Of a stretch of 64,000 bases of DNA, positions 14,501 to 28,300 are shown piece by piece. The stretch comes from Tomocerus qinae (taxonomy: Eukaryota > Arthropoda > Collembola > Entomobryomorpha > Tomoceridae). Position numbers and translations under genes: made by a program. Where the stretch lies: the NCBI GenBank assembly GCA_020055645.1, contig CM034547.1:49106909-49170908 (forward strand), given 5' to 3'. Positions within the stretch are counted from its first letter, which is position 1, and each line of letters starts with the position of its first letter. A model generated the notes under the pieces. It was not told the origin of the DNA. It made no database searches and worked only from the letters and a program-made list of their open reading frames with translations.

Positions 14501-17500
14501 ATAAACCAGAAAAAGTATATATAATATCAGCTCATAGTTCTGATGACAATGTTTTTATGATTTTGGTTGTAGAAGCTCATTGTTTTATTTATAATAACAC
14601 AACAGAACTGTTTTCACTAGATCTATTTACATTAGAGTAATAATTGTCCTATAAGCTCCTAGTTAGGCACTGTTAACGCTGCGCTGAATGAGTCAAAATG
14701 AAAACAATGCGTATTCTAAACATTTCAACATAATTCAAATATAAATATTATACTATCTATAAAAATCTTAATCAACATAATGTGTGATTGCTATTTGAAG
14801 AGTGCTGATGGCACTTTTCAAGTTTCATTAACATGGGTGACCTTATTATGTTGTCATTTATTAACATGTAATTCTATGGGGTATCTGTGTAACTTAATAA
14901 TAGAAGCAGTGTAAGTGTAGCTGTCAGTTACTACAGACACAGACGTGTTATAAAAGTGTATCGACATTTCTGCAGTCACTCAACGAAACTGTACGGAAAA
15001 AGAAAGTGTACAACTGCAGACTGGCATAGTTCTCTCTAAAATATTCTAATACAGCTGTAGAGAGTATTTCTCACAAAAAAATTACTGATACGATAATTTT
15101 GGCTAGTAGATGGTAGAAGGATATCGAGGAACGCGTGAATGATCGTTTTAAATACAGTTCTCTTTCACGTGTAAATAATGTAAGTAGGTATATATGTTAT
15201 CATACGAATGAATAAAACTAATAGTTATGTGATATAACGAAACGAAGTATTAATTACTAAGTCCTAGGTTAGAAATTTACAGTGGTATGTTTATGTTGTG
15301 GTAAGTATTTGAGTTACGATTTGTTGTGAACTGATATGGAACAAGGTTAGATTTGTTGCAGTTAAATAAATAGGAGTTTATAGTAAGGAGAATCATAATA
15401 CTGTGAAGTTAAACTGAAGGGCTAGAGTACAAGAACCCCCTTTGCAATTGCTACACATGAAATAGACTCCGTGTAGCATCACATTATAGTATAAAAGTAT
15501 AGTATTTCTTCTTAAAGATAATATCCAGCTGTAAATGTAGCTTCACTTAATGAAAATTCAATGCGCATTACCATGAGATTATAACGTAGAGTAGGTACTG
15601 TTGTTGTTTACTGCGCAAATAAATAGCCAGTTATAGCGCTCATAATTTCGTGTTTTATTGTTGCTTACCTTTTACTTGTTGTTAACTGAAGAATGTACAA
15701 AGGAGATACCTATTCCCCAATTTTATGACTGTATTCATAAGGTTTCTTATTTACACGCTAGTACAGTATGCTTAGCATAATTTTGATAAACTATCTCTAT
15801 TTTGTGTGTGGTATAAAAAGAGGTTAGACAGGTTCGACTATTAGGGTAGGCTTTAACTAGTTACTCGTGCCAGAGCATTTTATTTATACCTTGAGTCTAA
15901 ATCTGTAATAATATTTAAGCAGATTAGCGTGTATAGAATAATGAAATAAAATTTGAACAATGAGCTAACAGTTTATATTAGATTATTGTTACGTTCCCTA
16001 AAGGTGTTTAAAATAAAGTGAGATGAATCGTGAGATTGGGCTGACCAATCTGGATTTGCATACCAATACAATGTAGATGTTTGTTCCCTACATGTGGTAT
16101 GGATTCTTGTAGCTGGTCAGCGTGAAAAGTGTAGTACTGTGGTAAATAATACAAGCCATAGAGATTCTTCTTACATAGGAATGCACTGAGTTGGCAAAGT
16201 ACTTGGGATTTTCATTTTCATATCGTTCACCAGTTCTGCATTGCGATTTGATTGCAACAAATTTTTGGCAGAGGCTTGCATCTAACGTGACTTTCTTATT
16301 AATTTTGTTAAGTAAACATTTAGCTAGGCTAGATCGCTTCTTTATCAATGCAATCCTGAGATTCTATGTACCATGTACATCTAGATAACTTTATGCATTG
16401 TGGCGAATGCATTATGTTTAGCGGCTCCTTCCTACTATTTCGCAGATTGATGGCCACTTTAACTTATGATGAGAAAGATCATGACTTGCTTAATAGGATT
16501 CCAGCATCTCGAGAATTCTTTTTCAGTGAAGCTCTCATAATCAGCCATGGCCAATTTTTGTGAGCTACCTCTGTGATATGCATGTGATGTACTATGTTTA
16601 GTATGCCACGAGTAACCTCTTTACATTACTGACATATAAAAATTGGCATTTACACACGTTAGACTACTTTAGCGAGAAGTTTGGCCTTCGTAACCCAATC
16701 AAAGTACATAACTGATGATGACATGCCATGACGGACTAAAATTGAACGGATGTTGATGTTCATCATGTAATGACTCAGTAGTTAATGCCATAAGAATTAT
16801 AATTCCGCATGTTTGCCAGTAATCAACCTTTCATATAACCGTTTATTGCCCTAAGTAAATATGTTCAAAAATCTGTCAGTCCACAGAAGAAGCCAAATCC
16901 AAATAGCTATTACCCAGAAGCTGGTTATGGCCAAAATATATGCGATTACTTTCTGGCTATGTATAGACATAGACAAGCAATTACGTGAGTTCATATCCTA
17001 CTTAGCGAAATGTCAAAACTTAGTGGATTTTGTACCTGTCCGTACCAATAATTGTGTTTACAGAATAACTTTGCTATTGCTTGCTGATTGCGCTTCTGGC
17101 TTTTGAGAACTGTGCATTCAGTGACTTGGTTGTAACATTTTTACGTAGCGGTTCTTATCGTAAGCTTTTATCAGCGTAGCAATCTAGTTTCTTACTAATT
17201 CTTGGTAGTATCAAGTGACATGACACGAGAACACAGGAAACAAAAAACTCGACTAAGTAGATATCAAATCAACTGTCTTGCAAATAGTAAATTACAATTT
17301 GCCCAGTGCGATTGTAAATGACTTGAGATTTCAGTTCGTGAGAGAGTTTTGTATTTGCTCAAAATCATGTTTTCGTATTCATTCCAATCTCATTATTATT
17401 ACTAATTGCTAGTACCTACTGCATACATATTAAAGTTTATTAAGGAGTTTTCGGTTCAACTGCTATCTCTTTAAACACAGCAAGTACATACGTAACTACA

Positions 17501-20500
17501 TGAATTAGTACGTAATAAACGCGCATTTATCAGTCGTGCTATTGAGATAACAGTTGTTAATTGATTAGTGCCAATCCCTACCTTCGTTCGACAGATTGTT
17601 AAAGATATATTACAAATTCTTTAAAAGGACTGCTTCTACTACGAGTGTCTGCCCCACTAGATTTACATCCATGATTTATATTCCGTTTTAGCCATTGACT
17701 TGTTAAGAAGTTACAGAGTGGCAAAAAATCGCTCTACATTTAATTAATACTTCCTAATTGATTTTTTCAACCCTAAAACCCAATAAGCAATTGTGCAATG
17801 CAAGAATAATGTTATGGAATCGTAAATCATAACAGGCTTTTTTAAATGGTCATATGCAGCGTGCATTTGTGTGGCAAGTTTAGAGCAACGATACTAAACT
17901 GGTCATTTGATCCTTTAACGAAAGTTATACTTAATAATTTATTATTTGCGTTGAAATTCACATAGTCAACTTGGCGAGAATTATTACTGCACGTTATGAT
18001 TAGCTTAGACATAATGTACTTAATTAACTATTCGTGCACTCGTGGTACTTACAATACGTAAAGATGTAAAAAGAACTTCAAACTTATGCACTTAAATGAT
18101 AATGTTTCTGAACAAAGCCATATCTTTCGTATGGGCATGTGTGCATAGTGCATAATATAAATAAAATCTACGTCTCAAGCTATATGCATGTAAAAAGATT
18201 ACTACATATACATATATTAGGTACTGGAAAGTTTATTATTACAAACTATAACGCTTTTTTACATTAGACAATAAAGTTTGGACTAAAAGCATCTAAATTC
18301 CAACCTGAGTGTATTAAGTTAGATAATCTTTTAGTATCTCTACAGTGCGTATACTAATTTAACACGCTATCAAAGTCTCTAGTAAAGATAGCATGATAAG
18401 GAGGTAGTAATTGAATTGCTAACAAATATCAAGGTGCAAATTAAATGCAGAAAGGAAACTCAGTAATTGAGTTGAGGCTATGAAACTAAAACACTATTTG
18501 TCTCGCTAAAGTAATCTCCTTGTTGAGTATGATAATGTTGTCAACGATATTTTTGCAAAGACACAGGGTAGGGTAAACATTATCATATGTCAATGTTTTT
18601 TATAAGATCTTGTAGAGTAGACAAGCAGTGTGCAATAGAAAATGCAAAATGTCATGTCATAAGTTCTCAGTGCATGAACACTAGTAGATACACAGTGTAA
18701 TTTATTTTATATCCTGCTTTTGAATAAGGCTTTCGAAAGCATGATGTTCTATGTCATGTAACGATGACTTTTCTTTTCACTTCTACAAGTTAATCTTGCT
18801 CCAACGAGTTTGAAAATTTTGGGTGTGCACCGTAAGTAATACTCTCTTATGGTTGGCACTTTGACACAATAAATATTCATAACCTAATAATGACTAAAAG
18901 ATTGCATTTTCAAATTCCACCACAGATTATATCGGAAATGTCCATTACATTTCCAATTAATGTGCAAATGGGTTCATAATATGATGTTAAAGGCTTGTAA
19001 GTAGTACTTTACGTGATATTTTGTTGTACAATAAAATAATGTATGTTATGAGCAGACATATTAGCATGAAATTGGTTCAGCAGAAGTGCAATTGAAGTAA
19101 CTAGAATTTTTATGGCACTTATTGCTTCCATTTCAAATCACGTTTCCACCTTTTACATTGAGTACGTAGATGTGCCCTGAAGGAATTTGCTCGATTAAAG
19201 CTAATGATAAGTGCATCACGTACTAAACTTAGCTCATTAGCTCATAATCATGATTGCGATTACTGTAATTAATCTTTTCGAAGCGATGCTCATTTATTAA
19301 CCATTAGAAGAAATGTTTTATCCTTTTTTGCGATGTAAGCTGCTCGTTACTAACACTTAGTACAATAATTTCAACAGTATACTTACAAATTCCATTATTG
19401 TGTACCTATTTAATTACTACTGCTGGTTAGATAAGTCTAATACAATTACCTAGGTACACATATAAGTGTGTGTGAATGAGAAGTTCATGCATAATTTACA
19501 TAGCAGTCTACAACAAATATTTCATTGTCACGTTGTATCTGATTGATCACTGCCTATTGACTTTTAACTCTGGCTTGTCATATTACACCTTGAAACTTAT
19601 TTGGCTCGCTCCTTAAAACTCTTCAGTGTAAACTTGAGCTTTTCATTTCTAAAAGTTTAATGGACGAGAGGGGGATATGGGACAAATAGCTAGCGTTGAA
19701 AAGCTAATCAATTGACATTCTCTTTTAAATGTATCTTAATACTGCCAATCTACTATACTATATGGGTATATGTACAACAATTACGCACTTATCATTGAGT
19801 AAGGTAACATTCAATATGACAGTATAAGCGAGGTCGCAAGTCTGCAAAATAAAAAATCGTTATATGCAACTACCCAAGCTAATACTCTAACCAATAATTC
19901 TCCTTCGTCCAAGATTCATGCAGTTACATACGTGAAAAGTGAAAAATTTCAATTTTGTTATGCCTGCAGCAAGTAAACCAACCAATGATAAAGTGTTAAT
20001 AGCTTAGGTAAGGTAGTTTTTTACTTGGACTACCGGCACCATTATCCATTGTCAAAGAGAACTGTTATAAATTGACACATTATTAAGAGCGAACTACATT
20101 ATTGTACTCTCCTTGCTATTCTCAATTGTAACTTGAGTATTTACTACGACCGTTTTTTTTAATGAAAGTTGGAACACGACATGAAAAAACTAACCACGTT
20201 GTGATCAATAGATAAAAATTGGAGATTGGAAAAACCCAATACTGGCACACTGCTAAAAGCTGATGTTAACCAGATTTGGATATGCTATTGTTTCAGTATA
20301 ATATTTTTCAAACATTCACCTTATTTTTAATCGATACAAAATTGATACCTGTCTTCTGTTTTTCTTCATGTGCCAAGTATATTTCTATAAGACAAACTAC
20401 ATGCGTTTGCAAGGTATAGAGCTCGTTAAGCACTTTATTTACCCAAAAGTTATCAATTGCAAATATCAAATCGGTTTACTTCACAGTAACTTTGACACGT

Positions 20501-23500
20501 GCGGATGCGGATAAAAAAACTTGAGATTTTATCCAGATGTGACTTCCAAAGAAATGTGGAATTCGTTTGCTTTTATTCAGCACCGTAAAGCGAGACCAGA
20601 AATCAGACTGACCCATTTTTATTTTATAGCTTTAACACATAACGCTTTATTTCATGCTCGCCATTACTCATAATACATCAGCTTCCAATTAGCTCAATGT
20701 ACAACAACTACAGACTTTGCACTTGCAGTAATAATTCGTAATGGTGGATACATGCTTTTGTTCTAGTCTAACGTAACTCTCGTCGGCTGATCTCTTTCGA
20801 TAGCATCCGCAGTAACTCATCTTTTATGTAGGTAATTTGATAGGCGAAACCGATACGACAGGGCAGAACTGCAATAGATACATGGTTTACATGATCTGTC
20901 GGTACTCAAACAACAGAAAGAGTATAATGCACTGTCTACGTCAGACTTTGTAAATGTAATATGATATCTTAGATACGCATTGAAGAAGGTAATATACGTA
21001 ATGCACCACGACTTCAAATTGCCCATTCTCAGATAACCGTTTGCTCAACTACATACATTTCATATTCAGTATATTGTATGGTTAAGATGTAGAGAAAGAT
21101 GTTCTAAATTCATTAACATAACGTAATCCGGCTTTATTTGGCTTGTTCCTATCGATATTTCATTTATTAGCAATATAGATACTAAGATAGCACTAATGCT
21201 TTAATACTTATATAGGAAACATAATAATCTTGCACAATACTTGCATAACATATTAATATAACATCCTATTAGGGAAAACTTATATGGGTAATCTTATAGT
21301 AGCAAGCATAATATTATGGAGATGCAGAACTTATAAAATGTATTTTAATCAGTATACACGAGTACCTATATGTACAAGTATAACCACCCTGCAATATTCA
21401 AGGTAAAGCTATTTGATTAGCTTTAGTACTGACTTCAGACCCTGAGGGGTGTATATTTTTACAGAGTCTTAATGAGCCTTTGTAGATTTGTTATGGATAC
21501 CCGGGGTCAACTTATAACTTCCTTCACCTAATAAGTAGTAGGAACAGTGATGCATGTTATGCTGTTACAGAACATTATTGTGGACGTCACAGTCACATCT
21601 GCTTTATACATGGTAGTGAATATAGTAATATTTATGTTAAGATATGAAATGTGCGGCTTAGCTATAAAAATGCTATAATTAAGTAAAGTAATTAGTTTAA
21701 TCCTCTTCTCAGTTTAACCTGTTTGGATAGCCATTACAAGGATTTTGACATTAGGTTTATCACAGTAAGCATTTAAGAGTTAAACTTTTTTAAATGTAAT
21801 TTTAAACAATTCCTAGGCATTATTCATTAAGGTGTGTACGTGTCTGTGCTTATTCATCAGATTTGCATAGCCAAAGGCAGCAGCAGCTCAAAGAGCAACA
21901 TAAGTTTCAGACGATTGTATGTATACAGCATCACTAATCGTAAATGAAATTCGCCATGAATTTAAGAATGAATGAGTGGTCAAACCAATGTCATCTTTTA
22001 TTGGCAATATGGCCAAGTGGCCTAGCTAACTTTGCATCACAGTCAGTGTCGTAAAGAGCAATGAAAATGCAATATAATAGCATCAAGGTAGGCATGCAAT
22101 TAATCTAATATACCTACGATGTGCTCATCCTTCTGCCACACAATAGAATTTGCAATGGACTGGGTGAGTGGAACCGAATGATTTCGCTTGGATGATGAAG
22201 AGTGATACTCACCCTATGCACTTCCACTATTCATGGGACAAATAACATTCAGCTTGATTAACTATTTTAAAGCGACGCATAATGCAGGTCATATTTAAGC
22301 TGTTATCTAAGTGGATTTGCTGAGTATTGAATAAAATTGCAAAAATCCTGTGTGGCTAGTATTACAATACCTGTGGTGGTGACACAAGTATTATTAGGAG
22401 AATGCAACCATAGTTTTCCATTAGAGTTTTGGTTATGTCACTTCCTATATGTATTTATCTTCAAGCTTACATCTACACAGACCTCCTGAAGCTTCAAGTT
22501 GAACTTCCTAAGACTGCATGTTATATCATTGTGTTTAACTAGTTTGCAGCTAGTATCCAGCTGATAAATACATTATTTGAACCACTTTGATGTAGTAACA
22601 CATAGTTCCTTTCATTACAAAACTTTCCACTTTACACTTACAAATGCAGTCACAACGGGTTATCCATTATACATCTATTCTGCTGCATGCATGTTGTCAA
22701 TATCCGTCGAATGCCTACCTTGGTTAAATCAAACAGTCATGCAAAAAGGAATTGATGGATATACTGCCTGAAATCTTGTATTTTGTAACACCATGTAGTC
22801 TATTCACCTTATATTATTCTAAGCTTATATTTTATATTCCATTTGTAAAACAGATAGATTAAAACATTGTCAGATTCGGCATATCTATTATATCTAACGG
22901 AAATTACCGATACGCAATGTCCCATTAGATTACTAGCATAAGGAATGGGGTAGCTAATTAATGAATCAATAATGATTTAAGTCTGATGTGCTTAATGAAC
23001 ATAGCATTTATCCAATGCTACCGAAATCCTTAATTCTTCTATATCCTCCAACTCGTACCAAAATACGTTGTTACCCACCACCACCAGCACAGTTTTTTGC
23101 CCCTATACGATACGGATATATTGATGTCAATTACTGGACATTAAAATTGTAATTTATTTCATTAGCTTTACACTTTCGAGATTTATGTGACACAAAATGA
23201 GATGAGAATGAGTGTTTTTATCTATCACGTACGATAGAATATTGGTGTTAGAGGCCTCTAACTGCTACGGTTGATCTCTTGAAATCGATTGATGAATATT
23301 GGAGATTAGTTTTTTTTACATCCTTTCCTCCCGTAGTAAATTAATGACAATAGAAACGGTCACAGGTGTGTTGTGAAAATTTAAAATTAAAACAGCACAT
23401 GGACAAAGTAGTTATAATGTATTAATATAGGCATGGATTGGGAATGGAAATGTACAATGAGGGTGAAAATTAACTTCGTGACACGGTGACATGCAATTGC

Positions 23501-23618
23501 AATCCCCACCTACAATTAAATTTAATATTTAACACAATAGGGGATATAAAGAAGCGTCAAAATAGATATATTCTATACAGTAAGCGTTTTCTCAACTCCG
23601 TCCCTGTAAACAGAAAAG

Positions 23619-23650
23619 TATATTTGTGTGACTGATTTGCACAGTCACTC
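23619..23650 (+). promoter_or_regulatory. possible TATA plus initiator for exon 1b
   Basis: TATATTTG at 23619-23626 lies about 28 bases before the A of TCACTC at 23645-23650, the spacing usual for a TATA box and start site. TCACTC departs from the arthropod initiator TCAGTY at one position. A second initiator-like TTCAGTG lies at 23773-23779. Either would give a 5' UTR of 400 to 530 bases ahead of the 24171 ATG. Weak evidence in AT-rich DNA. Confidence 0.2.
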
Positions 23651-23820
23651 ATTAGCTGACGCAGTGTAAATACAAAATGTGCCTGACAGATTCATTCGTT
23701 TAGCCTTTGTTTACCAATTTTATTTGAGTCTACATTTGAAGAAGAGTGAAGAGAGAGTCAGGTCGGAGGAAGTTCAGTGTTTAGTATTATCGGTGATTTT
23801 ATTTACAATAGCAGTGGATA

Positions 23821-23862
23821 ATGAACAGTGAAAAGTTACTTGCTGGCAAGGACCTGCTATAG
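23821..23862 (+). promoter_or_regulatory. upstream ORF in the likely 5' UTR of exon 1b
   Basis: A 13-residue frame, MNSEKLLAGKDLL then TAG, lies about 310 bases before the exon 1b start. If this stretch is in the mature leader it would lower translation of isoform b. It matters only if the UTR is continuous from about 23650 to 24171. Both the transcript extent and the effect are inferred. Confidence 0.3.
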
Positions 23863-24170
23863 AGCTACTTCAGATCTGGTGGCAGAAAGAAAATTGGTTC
23901 AGTTAGGTAGCACACAAAATACAGTAGTTCTTTATCTATTGCCAATTACACTTTTAGTCGGGCATCGTGGTAGTTTTCTCTTTGCCCTATCCAGTTGTTT
24001 TGTATCAGCATCTCCGTCGGTGATCTCCTTTAGCTGTTGGCGACGTAATTGTTGCAGACTGAAGTGTATCTGTTTCGTCGTTAGACTTGGGTTTGTTTCT
24101 TAACAGATAGATTGGATATCTATTCTGTTTGCTCTATTGATTGTCCAAGTTGCAAGGAGAAATTGAGTGC

Positions 24171-24267
24171 ATGGGATTTCGGAAGAAAGGGAAGGAGAAG
24201 AAAGCGAAAGAAAAGACCGTGAAAGGCCACCAGGAGAAAACAATCTTGGGAAACGAAAAGTTTTCTT
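24171..24267 (+). CDS. EML gene alternative first coding exon 1b, lysine-rich
   Basis: This exon encodes 32 residues from MGFRKKGKEKKAKEK to LGNEKFS. It ends one base into a codon at TTTTCTT before a near-consensus GTAAGT donor. The leftover T joins AC of exon 2 to make Tyr, so the product reads FSYEMLEN and enters the same coiled coil. TGA at 24138-24140 is in frame 11 codons upstream with no ATG between, which fixes the start. Ten of 32 residues are Lys and one is Arg. The head is therefore strongly basic, unlike the 1a and 1c heads. EML proteins bind the acidic microtubule surface partly through basic stretches near the coiled coil, so this tail could raise affinity (inference). A Gly at position 2 is present, but Lys at position 6 argues against N-myristoylation. 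No other domain recognised. Confidence 0.7.
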
Positions 24268-25275
24268 GTAAGTTTCCGTTTTCCCTATTCTTGTTTTGTT
24301 TTGTCAATGTATAACAGTGTGAGTGAATGACTGTCTTATCTCTCTTGTCTGATTCTTATCTTATACGTGTATCTGTGTAACTATATTATTGCCTGTATTA
24401 TAGTAAGATGAGGTTTGTTAGGTTACTTTTCAGAGGTCATGTAATATAGTGTGCTGACTGCCTTATAAAGTTCACTACGGAATAGTTGGATGTAGTGTTT
24501 GACATGCACTTTCCCAAAAGTTTTCATTTTTCACCCGAACACAAACCATTAAGCATTATTGCTATACTATTTTCTGTACATGGCTTTCGTACTTACGATG
24601 CTATGAAACTCTAATGCATGTTCATATTATGAGATTTCCGTTGACACTGTAATAGTTATGTATGTAAATATATACTTGATCATACGTCTCGTATCTAAAA
24701 GCTTAGTAAAAGCATGTAAAAGCCAATAATTCTGAAGATGAAACTCTGAGTATTTACGACAGGGCCATTGCATTTCCCCGAGTGCATATATCGATATAAG
24801 AATTTATATACGCTATAAATACAGATATGCTTAATACATTTACATGTACATAACTGTGGCGGATATATTAATATCTACCTACACTGCACTGTCTGGGAAA
24901 TGTTTTGTGTCTGTGCGCTTGTCTGCTCTTTTGTCAAGAAAGCTAAAGCCAAAATGAAAATTGTAGTTTTTATGCCCTTTCTTGGTAGTTTATACTGTAA
25001 TTCTTTATTTCCTGTATTCATTGACGGTGGTAGTAAGAAAGAAAGTGTCTGACATTTCTAATGTAACAATTTGGAGGAAAATTAAAAGCAATTCAACGCC
25101 TATGGGGAGAAAGAAAAAGAAACTATATACGAAAGAGGAAATGCACTGAGTCATATTTTAATATTCCGATTGGTAGTTTTGCATGGGTTGTATTGATTAA
25201 TCGTAGATCGATGACATGCTGAAGATATATAAAGTATTAAAGAGTAGGTCTACCAGTTTAGCCACGAGGACTCTT

Positions 25276-25320
25276 AACTCTTACCACTGTCTTGCCAGGA
25301 CATCCTCAGTGGTAAAAGTT
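25276..25320. repeat. 14-bp inverted repeat hairpin
   Basis: AACTCTTACCACTG at 25276-25289 faces CAGTGGTAAAAGTT at 25307-25320. Thirteen of 14 positions pair across a 17-base loop. Inside the loop AGGA and TCCT could pair as well. This could be the remnant of a small dispersed element or a structured intronic RNA. Family unknown. Confidence 0.6.
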
Positions 25321-28300
25321 GGAAGTATAGATAAGTAGCTATATGTACCTTTTACTGCTAACTGGGATGATAAAAACATTATGTTAGCTCAGCTGCTTCA
25401 CCAGAATAGATGGGGTGGCACAAGAGAGTTTTCGCATTATTAGAAAAGCCATTCAGCACAGGTAACTTAATTCTCCTGCCTCAGACAAAAGCTAGTCTAC
25501 TCTGTGTTCTATATGACAGTGAAGATAAAGAGATTTCTCAGGAGTTTTCTTAGTGTGGACAAGGTTTACTTTGTTAGTACGGACGTATTTCTTCCTAGTA
25601 TGAAACATATGTGGGTAGCGATTTCTTGACTTTCACTAATAAATTCTGTGGCTTAAGGCGACAGCTCAACTCAGCAGGGGAGGCTTAGTAATCAAATCGA
25701 ATAGAATAGCGACGAAACTCTGCTACTTTATGTGGAAGTATGTAAGCATTACTTATACATTAGGTCCTATAGGTTGGGAACAAATGTTTTCTGATAGGAT
25801 TTGAGTGGTATAAGACGATATGAAATGAAAATGGTCGTGCAGTCAAAGTCAAGTAAAAGCAGGTGGGGGAAACGATAAAACTTGAAAAGGCATCTATTCT
25901 GAGATGCAAGGCGGCTTATGCTTTCACTATGAAATGCATGAATGATTATCGTAAAATTGTATTACATATTGTGCACTAACTTCATTTTAGCATAAAAACT
26001 ACGAAAACAGATCTACATTACATGTTAGTGCTATTTATTCAGATTCGACAAAGGAAACTGGAGGAAGAATAGAGAAATACAATAAAGTAACAATGGAGAG
26101 TAAGTATTTGTGTAAAGCATATAAATAGCATGCCTCAAGGAAAACTTGGGTAACCAAATTCAATTTCATGGATGAATGTTGAAATGGAACAGGGAGATGT
26201 GATGGATAAAAAAGAGTTGTCTATCTCCACTTGACAATCTGATCATGGCTAACATGAAAAGAGAGAAAAGGTCTGGTTCCCCAGTTTCCCCAAATGTAAA
26301 AGTTGAAGTTTAAGCGGTGCGATGTAGCATGTAATAAATGCTTGAAATCGCAAAGAATTGCAGAGGACAGAGTGCAAGAGGAGTAAAAGAAATAAACCCG
26401 TGCAGGCAATAATGCAATATTCGACGATGAAAGTGTTATACTGTGCAGAGGAAGGTATTTAACGTAATGTTGCATTACTCTGCTACAATTTCGGTTTCCG
26501 CATTTTCCATAGCTGTCAAGTATGAGGCTGAAACGGGTGGACTTGTCCATGCTAAAGTGAACTGAGCTGAACTCACTCAGCTGCATTCTCGAGTATTTAC
26601 TATCTGTGCCTCTGTCTACCATAAGTCTAGTCTATGTGCTCTGGACTAGGAATATGTAATTCCTTCTTGCGTCTGTCTCCCCGATTTTATTTCGATGCCT
26701 TTAGCTTTAGAAGAGCCTGTCGACTCTCTCCTCAGTTCAGTTCTTCTGGAGAAGCTCTTCTCTGAACTTCAACGAATTATTTCTACCTCGTTTGCTTTGC
26801 TACTGCTACTGCTTCACTTCACTTCGGCTTTCTTCTCATATTCCTTCGTTTTACCACTCTTGCACTTTAGCAGTCGACAAATTCAAGGGAAAGAGCTCGT
26901 TTTCTACTAGTTAAACTTTAACTTAACGTTACTACTTAACTGTCGCTCTTTCTGTTTGATCTAGTCTACCTATAGCTCTTGGGCATCCTGCTTCTTACAC
27001 AACTCGGTAAATATCTGTTAGAAGGATTGAATTGTAACTTGTGTAGGTGGAAGTCAGTTTTAATTCCGTGACTTCACTATCATTAGTATAATTATAACCC
27101 CTTCCCTTAACTATAACCAAGCTACTACTTCCTACGATAAATATTCCACGAGTTGAATTAACTACGGAAACGACTGAATTCTCCGTGCTGAGTGAGTGAG
27201 ACTTCTACACACTATGTTTAAATAAATATATATACCTACCTAATATTCTATACTTAAACACCCACTTAACAGCAGTAGGCTAATATTTACGCTAATGAAG
27301 AAGCTGAACAAAACAGAGATTTATTTTGTGCCATTATCAAACATCCAGACTGTAAACAACGAATTCTTCAGTATACGTTATTATTGTGCTACTACGACAT
27401 TTTGCATTCAACGATACTCCAAACACTAACGACTCTGTGGACTGATCATTATAAGTACTCACTTGCATAGTACTTGTAAACTGTATGAGCTTTTACATAC
27501 TTATGGGCTTGAATTGACGAAATCTTATAGTTTAAATGAATCCGCATTACAGAAGAATATCTGTATCTTCATGTAAGTTTATTTACTGAATTTGTCTCCA
27601 TTCGCCTTCTGTAATCGCGTTTATGACTAGGAAAATGCCAATATCCTTTTCTGAGTAATTACACCTTGCAATTTTCGTTTGTGATTTTCTTAATAATCGT
27701 TGAATTTATGTTGTGTAGGTTTTGGTCTTTCATTATCTTCTTCGACAGATACTCAGAAAATGCTAATATTGAAGATTTATTAGTCATTTGGGTCCAGACC
27801 GTAGTTAAGAAAGCTGATGTGGATTTATAATATATTCTTCATTATCTTAAGTGCGTTGAATTTGTCATGAATTGATTTGCTATCTTTTCGCATAGTTACA
27901 TAATACATACACAGCTACCTTCTTAATATGAAACAGGCACGCACTTAAGCTAAGTTGTGCTGAAGAATTTGTGTAGGTACTGACTGCAATACTACTAAAG
28001 ATTATTGCTACTGTATTGCATGTTACAACATGTACTTGCATTACGTTTCTAATCCTACTAGTTGATTCTAAGACAGGTTTGCATGTTTCCATTCTGTGCA
28101 CTATTGTAGAAAAACTTTCGTTCCCTTGTGCAGCTAGTAATGATTTTCTGTGACTTTAACTTGCATAATATGCGGATGTATATTAATACATCTCTAATGC
28201 TGGGGAATATCAAATAGCAAACCTGTGTAGTATCTCTAGCAGAGTTCGTGTCTAAAGAAAAAGATTCCCTTTCAGACGCAAAAAGAGAAGAGGAAAGTAA

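Larger units (their letters stand above)
8563..24170 (+). other. intron between first exons 1a and 1b; 5' flank and UTR of 1b at its right end
   Basis: About 15.6 kb with no recognised gene. Small open frames on both strands are at chance level for this base composition. A 27-base segment at 15867-15893 resembles one at 60285-60311. The last 400 bases probably hold the promoter and 5' UTR of exon 1b. Confidence 0.6.

Noticed and set aside
23828-24103. 91-codon open frame ahead of exon 1b
   Set aside because: It has no ATG start at its left end and no family resemblance. It probably lies in the 5' UTR.
24171-24186. N-myristoylation signal in the 1b head (MGFRKK)
   Set aside because: Position 6 is Lys, not Ser or Thr as usually needed, so the motif is not supported.
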